This document shows, piece after piece, positions 7,679 to 15,906 of a stretch of DNA of 64,000 bases (position 1 is the first letter of the stretch; every line of letters begins with the position of its first letter). This DNA is from UBA12087 sp964370815. GTDB taxonomy: Bacteria > Chloroflexota > Anaerolineae > Anaerolineales > Villigracilaceae. A program made the position numbers and the translations under genes. The stretch spans positions 434,001 to 498,000 of the forward strand of contig CAYJKQ010000001.1 of assembly GCA_964370815.1 (NCBI GenBank), given 5' to 3'. Under the pieces are notes generated by a model, which did no database searches, was not told the origin of the DNA, and saw only the letters and a program-made list of their open reading frames with translations.

Positions 7679-8962
7679 TCAACCACTGACTCTTTCGATC
7701 TGTGCTCCCAATTCCCTAAATTTTCCATCTACATTTTCGTAGCCTCTATCGATCTGATCAATGTTCCGGATCGTGGATCGTCCATCCGCCGCCAGGGCAG
7801 CCAACATTAAAGACATGCCAGCACGAATATCCGGACTTTCCATTTTTTCCCCAAACAACTTGGTCGGTCCCTGCACGATACAGCGATGCGGATCACATAA
7901 TACTATGTGAGCGCCCATCCCTCCAAGCTTGTCCGTAAAATACATGCGACTAGGGTACATCCAATCATGGAACAATACACTTCCACTAGCCTGGGTAGCT
8001 ACGACAATTGCGATACTCATCAGGTCAGTTGGGAAAGCCGGCCAAACATTGGTTTTGATCTCTGGTATGGCGTTCCCAAGATCAGGTTGAATTTTTAATA
8101 CCTGCCCGGCAGGAACTTGTATGTCATTTCCTTCAGACTGCCAATCAACTCCCATACGATTGAATACCATGCGCACCATGTTTAAATAATCAGGAGCGGA
8201 ATTTTTGATACGTATCGAACCTCCGGAAACAACTGCAGCCCCAATAAAACTAACCACCTCAAGATAATCTGGTCCTATCGTAAACTCACCGCCATGTAAA
8301 CGGTCTACTCCGCGAATAACAAGCGTGTTTGAACCAATATTTTCGATATCTGCTCCCAGGATATTTAGCATATTGCACAATTCCTGGACGTGAGGCTCGG
8401 AAGCAGCATTCCTTAGGATCGTTGTTCCCTTTGCAAGGGAGGCTGCCATGATGGCATTTTCTGTACCTGTGACACTCGCTTCATCAAGGAGGATGTCTGC
8501 GCCATGAAGTCCACCGGGTGCTGAGAATTCAAACTCTCGATCGTATCTCACCTCAGCTCCCATCGCTTTCAGAGCCAAGATATGCGTATCGAGCCGCCTT
8601 CTTCCAATAACATCCCCTCCAGGAGGTGGCAGATGAAGTTCACCCATACGGGCTGTCATGGGACCAGCCAACAGAATTGAGGCGCGGATCTTTTTGCAAA
8701 CGTCCGGGTTCAAGTCTGCAGGACGGATGGTGCAGGCTGTAATTCGACATGAATCCGCACCGAGCTCAACAATTTCGACGCCGAGGCTCTCGATCAAATG
8801 GCGCATATCACGAACATCTTGAATTGCAGGGATATTATGTAAAATAACTTCTTCTTCAGTCAGCAAGCAAGCAGCCAACAGGGGCAGTGCGGCATTTTTA
8901 TTTCCGGCTGGGGTAACTTCTCCGCTTAAAGGTATTCCGCCTTCAATGATGAATTTGTCCAT
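7679..8962 (-). CDS. murA: UDP-N-acetylglucosamine 1-carboxyvinyltransferase (MurA type)
   Basis: Transfers the enolpyruvyl group of PEP to UDP-N-acetylglucosamine, the first committed step of peptidoglycan synthesis. The 427-residue protein has the EPSP-synthase-like fold markers: Lys22 in GNKNAALPL, the GRRRLDTH substrate loop and FPTDL. The residue at the position of E. coli Cys115 is Asp117 (LPPPGGDVIG). The family's known Cys-to-Asp variants remain active but resist fosfomycin. I chose the ATG at 8962, which has GGAGG six bases upstream, over the ATG four codons earlier that overlaps that site. The segment after FPTD is more divergent than usual, so a MurA paralogue is possible. The gene is monocistronic. 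Confidence 0.88.
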   Translation of the reverse strand: MDKFIIEGGIPLSGEVTPAGNKNAALPLLAACLLTEEEVILHNIPAIQDVRDMRHLIESLGVEIVELGADSCRITACTIRPADLNPDVCKKIRASILLAGPMTARMGELHLPPPGGDVIGRRRLDTHILALKAMGAEVRYDREFEFSAPGGLHGADILLDEASVTGTENAIMAASLAKGTTILRNAASEPHVQELCNMLNILGADIENIGSNTLVIRGVDRLHGGEFTIGPDYLEVVSFIGAAVVSGGSIRIKNSAPDYLNMVRMVFNRMGVDWQSEGNDIQVPAGQVLKIQPDLGNAIPEIKTNVWPAFPTDLMSIAIVVATQASGSVLFHDWMYPSRMYFTDKLGGMGAHIVLCDPHRCIVQGPTKLFGEKMESPDIRAGMSLMLAALAADGRSTIRNIDQIDRGYENVDGKFRELGAQIERVSG

Positions 8963-9170
8963 AGATGCCTCCATTTGTGATCTTGCTTAATGCATATTCA
9001 ATTTGATGGATTGACAAGGATAGAAAGTGACCACACTTGTATATAATTCACCATAATCCTTATCAATCAAAAAAATCACTGCTTGGATTTTATGTCGGTT
9101 TTACAAATTTGCCAACCTTCCAATTTTGTTAAATCTGTATTCAAGGTAGTATTTATGCTATATTAATTGC

Positions 9171-9959
9171 ATGGATATTTCTATTATTATGGCTGTCTTG
9201 CTTGCATTGCTGGGTGGTACCCTGATCAATTACCTGGCTGATGTTTTACCGGACGGACATAAATTATCCCATCCCACCTGTAAAAATCCTTCCTGCCGGA
9301 CTCAACTTGATTGGAAGGATTATCTTCTTTTTCAACGGTGTTCAGAATGCCAGAAAGCTCCTTCAGCCAGGAATGTGATCGTGATCTTGATATCCATCGT
9401 ATTTAGCCTGTTCATCTGGATATCACCTCCTGCAGGGTTGGGATTATGGTTCGGTTTTATCATTTTCGTTTATTTATTTCTGGTTGCCATTATTGATTTT
9501 GAAACCCGCCTTGTGCTGCGACCGTTAAGCCTGATCGGATTGGTACTATGCCTTTTGGCGGGACTCTACATGCGAACGTGGCAGGAAACACTGATGGGAG
9601 GTGCTGCAGGTTTTGGAATCATGTTTATTTTTTACTTGATAGGCATCCTTTTTTCCCGCTTACGAAATAAACGGCTTGGAACTTCACTCGAAGACGGCGA
9701 AGAGGCGCTTGGTTCAGGAGATGTCACATTGGCGACCATCCTGGGTTTGCTGCTGGGATGGCCCTTGATCTGGGTTGATCTCCTTTTTGGAATATTATTG
9801 GCTGGATTATTCAGTTTGTTGCTTATCCTGGGATTGATCATAATAAGGAAATATCGATCGATGATGATCTTCATCGCCTATGGACCCTATTTCATTATCG
9901 CAGCAATCCTATTGCTTTATTTTCCGAGTGCCATCAAGCCTTTTCTTCCCGCTGCCTGA
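9171..9959 (+). CDS. Prepilin peptidase, A24 family
   Basis: A polytopic membrane aspartic protease that cleaves the leader of type IV or Tad prepilins and often methylates the new N-terminus. The 262-residue protein has an N-terminal cytoplasmic domain with the two Cys pairs of the methylase type (Cys37/42 and Cys57/60), several hydrophobic segments, and the catalytic aspartates Asp109 (AIIDFE) and Asp184 (GSGD). No secretion ATPase or major pilin gene is nearby. The next genes encode Tad-domain proteins, which supports a Tad/Flp-like pilus role. The last 65 or so codons are repeated downstream in front of the second Tad gene. Confidence 0.85.
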   Translation: MDISIIMAVLLALLGGTLINYLADVLPDGHKLSHPTCKNPSCRTQLDWKDYLLFQRCSECQKAPSARNVIVILISIVFSLFIWISPPAGLGLWFGFIIFVYLFLVAIIDFETRLVLRPLSLIGLVLCLLAGLYMRTWQETLMGGAAGFGIMFIFYLIGILFSRLRNKRLGTSLEDGEEALGSGDVTLATILGLLLGWPLIWVDLLFGILLAGLFSLLLILGLIIIRKYRSMMIFIAYGPYFIIAAILLLYFPSAIKPFLPAA

Positions 9960-10055
9960 GGAAGAGAATAGCCATTTTACTGCAGGCTTTTTTATTATCT
10001 AAAATATTTGATGCATCTGTAATTTTTTTCCACTTCAACATGGTACGGGGCAGCT

Positions 10056-10092
10056 AAAAGGCAAAGTTACGAATATCTCGTAACTCCCTTTT
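10056..10092 (+). promoter_or_regulatory. Leader hairpin before Tad gene copy 1
   Basis: AGTTACGA and TCGTAACT form an 8-bp perfect stem around ATATC, extended after a small asymmetric bulge by AAAAGG with CCTTTT. It ends seven bases before the AAGGAG ribosome binding site of the gene. It looks like a translation or mRNA-stability element; its function is inferred. It is also present in copy 2 at 11786-11822. Confidence 0.45.
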
Positions 10093-10110
10093 ACTCCCAA
10101 GGAGATTGAT

Positions 10111-11391
10111 ATGAAAAGATCCTATAAACAACAAAAAGGACAGGCACTGGTGCTGATCGCCCTGGTGATCGTAGGACTGGTGGCGATCACCGGACTGGCG
10201 ATCGATGGGGGTAACACTTTTGCTGTGCGCCGCAATGCTCAAAACGCAGCTGATTCTGCTGCCCTGGCAGGAGCTCTGGAGAAGATACTGGATGACCCTA
10301 CCGGAAATGGGAATGGGATCAATTTTACTACGGCTGCCTTAAATGCAGCAGCTATTAACGACTTCAACAATAATGGCATCACCAACACGGTAGTTGTCCA
10401 TAACCCGCCATCGGCTGGATGTAAAGGAGTGGTTGGACCCTATGTGGGGAATAATGAATATATTCAGGTGATCATCAACAATACAGTGGATACTTACTTT
10501 GCACAAATCGTGGGAGTTTCCCAAACCCAGAGTTGTGTAGAAGCAATTGCCAGGGCTAAACCCCGCTCTACCGGTCCTGCATTCTACGGGAATGCTGTGG
10601 TAGGCTTGAATCCGACCGGCACCAGCTTTCAAGCCCAATCCAATGCCCAACAATGGACCATCAAAGGTGGCGGTATATTTGCCAATAACAACGCCCTGGA
10701 TGAGCACACTACCGTCGTTTTCCCGGATGGAGATTGTGTTACTGCTGTTGGGACGCCGACAGGTTTTGCCTGTGGTGGCAGCGGTGGGAACACAAATCTG
10801 AAGTTCGAATTTCCTGATGATATCCTCCCACTTTTGCCTCCTATCCCAGCATGTTCTGGTACTGCCTACAAAGGTGCGGATAACAAATTCCACGAACAGA
10901 CCGGTCACGAAGGCAGGGGAAGCACATTGCCGGCTTCTTTCTCTCTTGATGACTACCCATTTTCTGCCGGGTTGTATTGCATTACATCAGCAAATGCAGG
11001 TAACATCCACGAAACAGTCTATGGTTCTGAAGTCACCTTTTATATCAATGACAATAATTTTGAGATCAAATACAACGGGGGTGGAGCATTTAGTGCAACA
11101 GCTACCACCTCTGGTCCCTATAAAGGTATACTGATGTTTTCCAACATCACACCAACCCCCTGCACCCAGAATGTCGAATTTCGAGGAAATGGAGCTTCAG
11201 GAAATGTTGGCACAATTTTCCTGCCTTCAGCCTGCATTGATTGGCATGGGAACAGCTCTGCTGATCTCGATCGTGTCCAATTGATTGGTTATGAAGTCGT
11301 TTCCAATGGTAATGCCAATATTTCGATAAACTATGATGAAAATGAACAATATAAAGTAAGCATTCCACCAGAGGTTGAATTTACACAATAA
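10111..11391 (+). CDS. Tad-domain (TadE/TadG-like) secreted pilus or adhesin protein, copy 1
   Basis: The 426-residue protein begins with the Flp pilus-assembly Tad domain. A short basic N-terminus and GQALVLIALVIVGLVAI are followed by GLAIDGG and an Ala-rich helix with NAADSAALAGA, at about residues 9-58. The rest is a Gly/Asn/Thr-rich, beta-type extracytoplasmic region with scattered cysteines and no motif I recognise. In Tad systems, TadG-like proteins are membrane-anchored minor pilins or tip components. AAGGAG lies seven bases before the ATG. The prepilin peptidase lies immediately upstream. An identical protein is encoded 1730 bp downstream. Its role in a pilus is family knowledge; an adhesive function is inference. 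Confidence 0.75.
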   Translation: MKRSYKQQKGQALVLIALVIVGLVAITGLAIDGGNTFAVRRNAQNAADSAALAGALEKILDDPTGNGNGINFTTAALNAAAINDFNNNGITNTVVVHNPPSAGCKGVVGPYVGNNEYIQVIINNTVDTYFAQIVGVSQTQSCVEAIARAKPRSTGPAFYGNAVVGLNPTGTSFQAQSNAQQWTIKGGGIFANNNALDEHTTVVFPDGDCVTAVGTPTGFACGGSGGNTNLKFEFPDDILPLLPPIPACSGTAYKGADNKFHEQTGHEGRGSTLPASFSLDDYPFSAGLYCITSANAGNIHETVYGSEVTFYINDNNFEIKYNGGGAFSATATTSGPYKGILMFSNITPTPCTQNVEFRGNGASGNVGTIFLPSACIDWHGNSSADLDRVQLIGYEVVSNGNANISINYDENEQYKVSIPPEVEFTQ

Positions 11392-11444
11392 TTACAACCA
11401 GATCACTAATTGGTTCTCTCGTCAATTAAGTGAAGGTATATGTC

Positions 11445-11476
11445 GGGTATTGCGTATCCAAGGTTCCCAATATCAG
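11445..11476. repeat. 32-bp conserved block beside the duplication junction, copy 1
   Basis: Begins GGGTATTGCGTATCC and ends CCCAATATCAG. The same block occurs at 13176-13207 with one difference, while the sequence around it differs much more between the two places. It lies 17 bases before the start of the second duplicated unit. Confidence 0.6.
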
Positions 11477-11493
11477 CTTATATCAAGATGGTT

Positions 11494-11689
11494 CTTGATC
11501 TGGGTTGATCTCCTTTTTGGAATATTATTTGCTGGATTATTCAGTTTGTTGCTTATCCTGGGATTGATCATAATAAGGAAATATCGATCGATGATGATCT
11601 TCATCGCCTATGGACCCTATTTCATTATCGCAGCAATCCTATTGCTTTATTTTCCGAGTGCCATCAAGCCTTTTCTTCCCGCTGCCTGA
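11494..11689 (+). pseudogene. 3' fragment of the prepilin peptidase gene
   Basis: Repeats the last 65 or so codons of the gene at 9171-9959 (from LIWVDLLFGI to FLPAA and the stop), with one Leu-to-Phe change. It lacks the catalytic aspartates and any start signal, so it is a by-product of the tandem duplication and not a working gene. An open frame from 11375 runs into it, but its upstream 39 codons are the repeated 3' flank. Confidence 0.85.
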
Positions 11690-11785
11690 GGAAGAGAATA
11701 GCCATTTTACTGCAGGCTTTTTTATTATCTAAAATATTTGATGCATCTGTAATTTTTTTCCACTTCAACATGGTACGGGGCAGCT

Positions 11786-11822
11786 AAAAGGCAAAGTTAC
11801 GAATATCTCGTAACTCCCTTTT
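11786..11822 (+). promoter_or_regulatory. Leader hairpin before Tad gene copy 2
   Basis: Identical to the hairpin at 10056-10092, so the second gene keeps its own 5' leader and ribosome binding site. Confidence 0.45.
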
Positions 11823-11840
11823 ACTCCCAAGGAGATTGAT

Positions 11841-13121
11841 ATGAAAAGATCCTATAAACAACAAAAAGGACAGGCACTGGTGCTGATCGCCCTGGTGATC
11901 GTAGGACTGGTGGCGATCACCGGACTGGCGATCGATGGGGGTAACACTTTTGCTGTGCGCCGCAATGCTCAAAACGCAGCTGATTCTGCTGCCCTGGCAG
12001 GAGCTCTGGAGAAGATACTGGATGACCCTACCGGAAATGGGAATGGGATCAATTTTACTACGGCTGCCTTAAATGCAGCAGCTATTAACGACTTCAACAA
12101 TAATGGCATCACCAACACGGTAGTTGTCCATAACCCGCCATCGGCTGGATGTAAAGGAGTGGTTGGACCCTATGTGGGGAATAATGAATATATTCAGGTG
12201 ATCATCAACAATACAGTGGATACTTACTTTGCACAAATCGTGGGAGTTTCCCAAACCCAGAGTTGTGTAGAAGCAATTGCCAGGGCTAAACCCCGCTCTA
12301 CCGGTCCTGCATTCTACGGGAATGCTGTGGTAGGCTTGAATCCGACCGGCACCAGCTTTCAAGCCCAATCCAATGCCCAACAATGGACCATCAAAGGTGG
12401 CGGTATATTTGCCAATAACAACGCCCTGGATGAGCACACTACCGTCGTTTTCCCGGATGGAGATTGTGTTACTGCTGTTGGGACGCCGACAGGTTTTGCC
12501 TGTGGTGGCAGCGGTGGGAACACAAATCTGAAGTTCGAATTTCCTGATGATATCCTCCCACTTTTGCCTCCTATCCCAGCATGTTCTGGTACTGCCTACA
12601 AAGGTGCGGATAACAAATTCCACGAACAGACCGGTCACGAAGGCAGGGGAAGCACATTGCCGGCTTCTTTCTCTCTTGATGACTACCCATTTTCTGCCGG
12701 GTTGTATTGCATTACATCAGCAAATGCAGGTAACATCCACGAAACAGTCTATGGTTCTGAAGTCACCTTTTATATCAATGACAATAATTTTGAGATCAAA
12801 TACAACGGGGGTGGAGCATTTAGTGCAACAGCTACCACCTCTGGTCCCTATAAAGGTATACTGATGTTTTCCAACATCACACCAACCCCCTGCACCCAGA
12901 ATGTCGAATTTCGAGGAAATGGAGCTTCAGGAAATGTTGGCACAATTTTCCTGCCTTCAGCCTGCATTGATTGGCATGGGAACAGCTCTGCTGATCTCGA
13001 TCGTGTCCAATTGATTGGTTATGAAGTCGTTTCCAATGGTAATGCCAATATTTCGATAAACTATGATGAAAATGAACAATATAAAGTAAGCATTCCACCA
13101 GAGGTTGAATTTACACAATAA
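11841..13121 (+). CDS. Tad-domain (TadE/TadG-like) secreted pilus or adhesin protein, copy 2
   Basis: Encodes the same 426-residue protein as 10111-11391 without a single amino acid change, with the same leader, hairpin and AAGGAG ribosome binding site. The N-terminal Tad domain (GQALVLIAL, then GLAIDGG and NAADSAALAGA) is followed by a long Gly/Asn/Thr-rich extracytoplasmic part. Reading frames on other strands are also the same in both copies, which shows identity at the DNA level and not only conserved protein sequence. This implies very recent duplication, gene conversion or an assembly artefact. If real, the second copy would raise the dose of this surface protein. Confidence 0.75.
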   Translation: MKRSYKQQKGQALVLIALVIVGLVAITGLAIDGGNTFAVRRNAQNAADSAALAGALEKILDDPTGNGNGINFTTAALNAAAINDFNNNGITNTVVVHNPPSAGCKGVVGPYVGNNEYIQVIINNTVDTYFAQIVGVSQTQSCVEAIARAKPRSTGPAFYGNAVVGLNPTGTSFQAQSNAQQWTIKGGGIFANNNALDEHTTVVFPDGDCVTAVGTPTGFACGGSGGNTNLKFEFPDDILPLLPPIPACSGTAYKGADNKFHEQTGHEGRGSTLPASFSLDDYPFSAGLYCITSANAGNIHETVYGSEVTFYINDNNFEIKYNGGGAFSATATTSGPYKGILMFSNITPTPCTQNVEFRGNGASGNVGTIFLPSACIDWHGNSSADLDRVQLIGYEVVSNGNANISINYDENEQYKVSIPPEVEFTQ

Positions 13122-13175
13122 TTAAAACTAGAGATTACCAATAGGTTCTCTCGTTAAATAGTGAAGGCAAATGTT

Positions 13176-13207
13176 GGGTATTGCGTATCCAAGATTCCCA
13201 ATATCAG
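13176..13207. repeat. 32-bp conserved block, copy 2
   Basis: Matches 11445-11476 at 31 of 32 positions. It sits in the 3' flank of the second Tad gene. Confidence 0.6.
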
Positions 13208-13333
13208 CTAACATCAAAATGAAAACCACCAACTAAGCATATGGGTGGGTTTAGGGATGTGAATCCTCATCTACAATTAACGCATCTGTGATATCATCCC
13301 AGCCAATATTCCGAAGGTACATAGACTTAGCAA

Positions 13334-13386
13334 GAATATCCATAAATACACGAGCTGATTTTTTGCTCGTGTATTTATGGATATTC
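13334..13386. repeat. 22-bp perfect inverted repeat downstream of uvrB
   Basis: The arms GAATATCCATAAATACACGAGC (first base 13334, last 13355) and its exact complement (13365-13386) flank a 9-base T-rich loop. It lies 58 bases past the uvrB stop. No T-run follows either arm, so it is not a textbook terminator, but it could end or stabilise the uvrB transcript or be the remnant of a small mobile element. Confidence 0.7.
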
Positions 13387-13443
13387 CAGTTTAAAAATTT
13401 TCCCTGAAGACGGCATCGTGGAAAATATTGTATATGGATTGAA

Positions 13444-15483
13444 TTATTCTTCACCTGAAAGCAATTTGATCTTCTGCCAGGGTGGTAAATTGGATTCCTC
13501 GGCAAAAATACCGCGCATTTCGAAGACCTGGTCACGTAACATGGCGGCTTTTTCAAATTCCAAATTTTTGGCAGCCTCTTTCATCTGTTTATCCAATTCG
13601 GCTATGATGCGCTTTAGCTCCTGTTTGGAAAAGCCATCCGATCCCTGCTTAAGTTTGTATTCCCCTTTTTCCTCCCCGATGCGCTGAGAACTTATTTCTT
13701 CTGTGAGATCGCGCACAGCTTTCATGATGCCGACCGGCACGATACCATGTAACTCATTGAAAGCCTCCTGCTTCTTCCGACGCCGATCTGTCTCGTCCAC
13801 GGCGCGTTTCATCGAATCCGTGACGTGGTCCGCATACATGATGACACGTCCCGTGACATGACGGGCTGCCCTGCCGATAGTCTGTATTAGAGCAGTTGTG
13901 GAGCGTAAAAACCCTTCCTTATCCGCGTCCAAGATAGCTACAAGTGAGACTTCAGGTAGATCCAAACCTTCACGCAAGAGGTTGATCCCAACAATGACAT
14001 CAAACACACCAAGGCGCAAATCCCGTAAAATGCCGATGCGTTCCAATGTGACAACTTCGGAATGCAGGTAATGCACCTTGATGCCCAACTCCATCAAATA
14101 ATCTGCCAGGTCTTCTGACATACGCTTGGTCAAGGTTGTCACCAAGACCCTCTGACCCAGCTCAACACGGGCGTGAATCTCCTTTACCAGGTCATCGACC
14201 TGTCCTTTGGTCGGACGGATTTCAACTTGCGGATCCACCAAACCGGTGGGACGAATGATCTGCTCCACGACCTGGTCTGCATGTTCCATTTCATAAGGAC
14301 CGGGAGTGGCAGTTGTATAGATCACCGAACCCATGTGGGTCTCAAATTCGTCAAATTTCAGGGGGCGGTTATCCATTGCTGATGGAAGTCGGAACCCATA
14401 TTCGACCAGTGTGCTCTTCCTGGTGCGGTCACCATGATACATGCCGCGCACTTGAGGGACCGTCATGTGGCTCTCGTCCATTATGAGCAGGTAATCTGAA
14501 GGGAAATAGTCAATCAATGTCCAGGGTGCCGTGCCAGGTTCACGACGATCGAGAGGCCTGGAATAGTTTTCAATACCAGCGCAGCTACCCACCTCGCGCA
14601 GCATTTCAAGGTCATAGCGTGTACGTTGCTCAATCCGTTGTGCTTCGAGATATTTTTCGTTTGATTTGAAGAACTTTATACGTTCTTCCAATTCATTTTC
14701 AATATCAACGATGGCTTCCTTGACCTTATACTCAGGAGCGATAAATTGTTTTGCCGGGTAGATCGATATTTCGTCCGGTTCAGAATATATCTCACCTGTC
14801 AGAGGGTTAAAGTCCATAATGCGCTCGACTTCGTCTCCAAAAAAAGTGATGCGATAACCACGTTTATCCTGATAAGCAGGTACGATCTCCAGAGTGTCTC
14901 CACGCACCCTGAAGACACCGGGGCGAAGTTCAAGGTCATTTCTTTCATAACGCCCTTCGATCAATTGCCGGATGAGGGCATTTCGGCGTTGGATCTGCCC
15001 TACGCGCATTTGAACCATGCCTTTTCCGAATTCTTCCGGATTGCCCAAGCCATAAATACATGAAACAGAAGCCACTATAATTACATCTTTGCGGGAAATG
15101 AGGGCGGCAGTGGCGGCAAGCCGCAAACGCTCAATCTCCACATTGATATCGGTCTCTTTTTCTATATACAGGTCACGGCGCGGCACATATGCTTCCGGTT
15201 GGTAATAATCATAATAAGAAACAAAATATTCGACTGCGTTCTCAGGGAAAAAATCTCTGAATTCTGCATACAATTGGGCAGCCAATGTTTTATTGTGTGC
15301 CATGATAATGGCGGGTTTTTGTACTTTTTCGATAAGTGAAGCAATCGTGAAAGTCTTGCCCGTGCCGGTAGCCCCCAACAGCACCTGGTGTTTAAAGCCT
15401 TTTCCTATACCATCAACAAGTTGACGTATTGCTTCCGGTTGGTCACCAGTAGGTATAAAGGGGGCATGAAGTTTGAAATCCAT
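13444..15483 (-). CDS. uvrB: Excinuclease ABC subunit B
   Basis: The damage-verifying helicase-like subunit of nucleotide excision repair. UvrA loads it on DNA and it then recruits UvrC. The 679-residue protein has Walker A GATGTGKT at 37-44, the DNA-probing beta-hairpin YYDYYQPEAYVP at about 90-101, DESH in motif II, helicase motifs such as VGINLLREGLDLPEV and QTIGRAARH, and the C-terminal UVR coiled-coil motif (EFEKAAMLRDQV) that binds UvrC. The ATG at 15483 gives the usual N-terminus (MDFKLHAPF); a TTG six codons upstream is the alternative. AAAGG lies about ten bases upstream. The gene lies apart from mfd, the transcription-repair factor at 17-20 kb. Confidence 0.96.
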   Translation of the reverse strand: MDFKLHAPFIPTGDQPEAIRQLVDGIGKGFKHQVLLGATGTGKTFTIASLIEKVQKPAIIMAHNKTLAAQLYAEFRDFFPENAVEYFVSYYDYYQPEAYVPRRDLYIEKETDINVEIERLRLAATAALISRKDVIIVASVSCIYGLGNPEEFGKGMVQMRVGQIQRRNALIRQLIEGRYERNDLELRPGVFRVRGDTLEIVPAYQDKRGYRITFFGDEVERIMDFNPLTGEIYSEPDEISIYPAKQFIAPEYKVKEAIVDIENELEERIKFFKSNEKYLEAQRIEQRTRYDLEMLREVGSCAGIENYSRPLDRREPGTAPWTLIDYFPSDYLLIMDESHMTVPQVRGMYHGDRTRKSTLVEYGFRLPSAMDNRPLKFDEFETHMGSVIYTTATPGPYEMEHADQVVEQIIRPTGLVDPQVEIRPTKGQVDDLVKEIHARVELGQRVLVTTLTKRMSEDLADYLMELGIKVHYLHSEVVTLERIGILRDLRLGVFDVIVGINLLREGLDLPEVSLVAILDADKEGFLRSTTALIQTIGRAARHVTGRVIMYADHVTDSMKRAVDETDRRRKKQEAFNELHGIVPVGIMKAVRDLTEEISSQRIGEEKGEYKLKQGSDGFSKQELKRIIAELDKQMKEAAKNLEFEKAAMLRDQVFEMRGIFAEESNLPPWQKIKLLSGEE

Positions 15484-15906
15484 ATGGATAAGACCTTTCA
15501 ATTATATATATGCCGGATTGGTACCAAATTTGATCTTCCTGATCCGCAAGTACTTTTGAAAATTAACACCCAGATTAACGGGAAGAACGTTAGTTCTATT
15601 TTACCCTATTTTTACCCTTATCTAGAAATTCAAAAAAAAAAGGAATTAAATCAATAATGTGAATCGGTATTTCTTTGCCTTCGTATGGTTACTTGTAAAT
15701 TCGAAATAATTTTAATAATATATCTTTGGAGTTATTTTTCCTGGGATTGATGTAGTTTCAGGGCATTTTCAAGAAAAATTCACCCAATTCGGGAAGAAAT
15801 TCCAGTGATTCTCCTGTGCGGTTCTCTTCAACAAAAAAGCCCCTTCAGTTGGAGTAAATTCTCTCCTACAGAACAACTGAAGGGTTCATCTAAATCACCA
15901 TAATTG
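15484..15906. other. Intergenic region between uvrB and a lipoprotein gene
   Basis: AT-rich, with no supported gene. A TATAAT on the minus strand at 15506-15501 could be the uvrB -10. The terminator of the neighbouring lipoprotein gene is at its right end. An 89-codon plus-strand frame begins inside uvrB, has no ribosome binding site and resembles nothing known to me. Confidence 0.55.
15831..15884 (-). terminator. Rho-independent terminator of the lipoprotein gene
   Basis: On the minus strand CCCTTCAGTTG (15884-15874) and CAACTGAAGGG (15851-15841) form an 11-bp perfect stem, followed by GCTTTTTTG. It starts about 22 bases after the stop codon. Confidence 0.8.

Larger units (their letters stand above)
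9764..11394. repeat. Tandem duplication, copy 1
   Basis: A 1631-bp segment repeated at 11494-13124 with a period of 1730 bp. It contains the 3' end of the prepilin peptidase gene, the intergenic region and the whole Tad-domain gene. I found a single base difference between the copies (G at 9800, T at 11530). The 100 bp after this segment is also repeated, but clearly diverged. Confidence 0.95.
11494..13124. repeat. Tandem duplication, copy 2
   Basis: The second copy of the 1631-bp segment at 9764-11394. The near identity covers the peptidase fragment, the leader hairpin and the full Tad gene, then ends sharply four bases after the gene's stop codon. Confidence 0.95.
13125..13443. other. Non-coding region between Tad gene copy 2 and uvrB
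   Basis: The first 90 bases are the diverged version of the flank seen after copy 1, including the 32-bp block at 13176-13207. The remainder holds the long perfect hairpin at 13334-13386. I see no credible gene; a minus-strand frame running into uvrB lacks start signals and any family resemblance. Confidence 0.6.

Noticed and set aside
10021..10110. A riboswitch such as a cyclic di-GMP sensor before the Tad gene
   Set aside because: A stable hairpin is present but none of the conserved core bases of known riboswitch classes could be matched by eye.
10339..10908. A 189-codon minus-strand frame opposite the Tad gene, repeated in copy 2
   Set aside because: It is antisense to a gene with a clear Tad domain and ribosome binding site. 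Its duplication follows from the DNA repeat and is no evidence of coding.
9764..13124. Interpretation of the tandem repeat as an insertion sequence or transposon
   Set aside because: The unit has no transposase, no terminal inverted repeats and no target-site duplication; it begins inside a gene that it truncates in the copy.
13251..13556. A 101-codon minus-strand frame running from inside uvrB across the hairpin region
   Set aside because: It overlaps uvrB in another frame, spans the perfect inverted repeat, has no ribosome binding site and no recognisable protein features.
15388..15657. An 89-codon plus-strand frame upstream of uvrB
   Set aside because: It starts inside uvrB on the opposite strand, lacks a ribosome binding site and has low-complexity Lys/Asn-rich content from AT-rich DNA.
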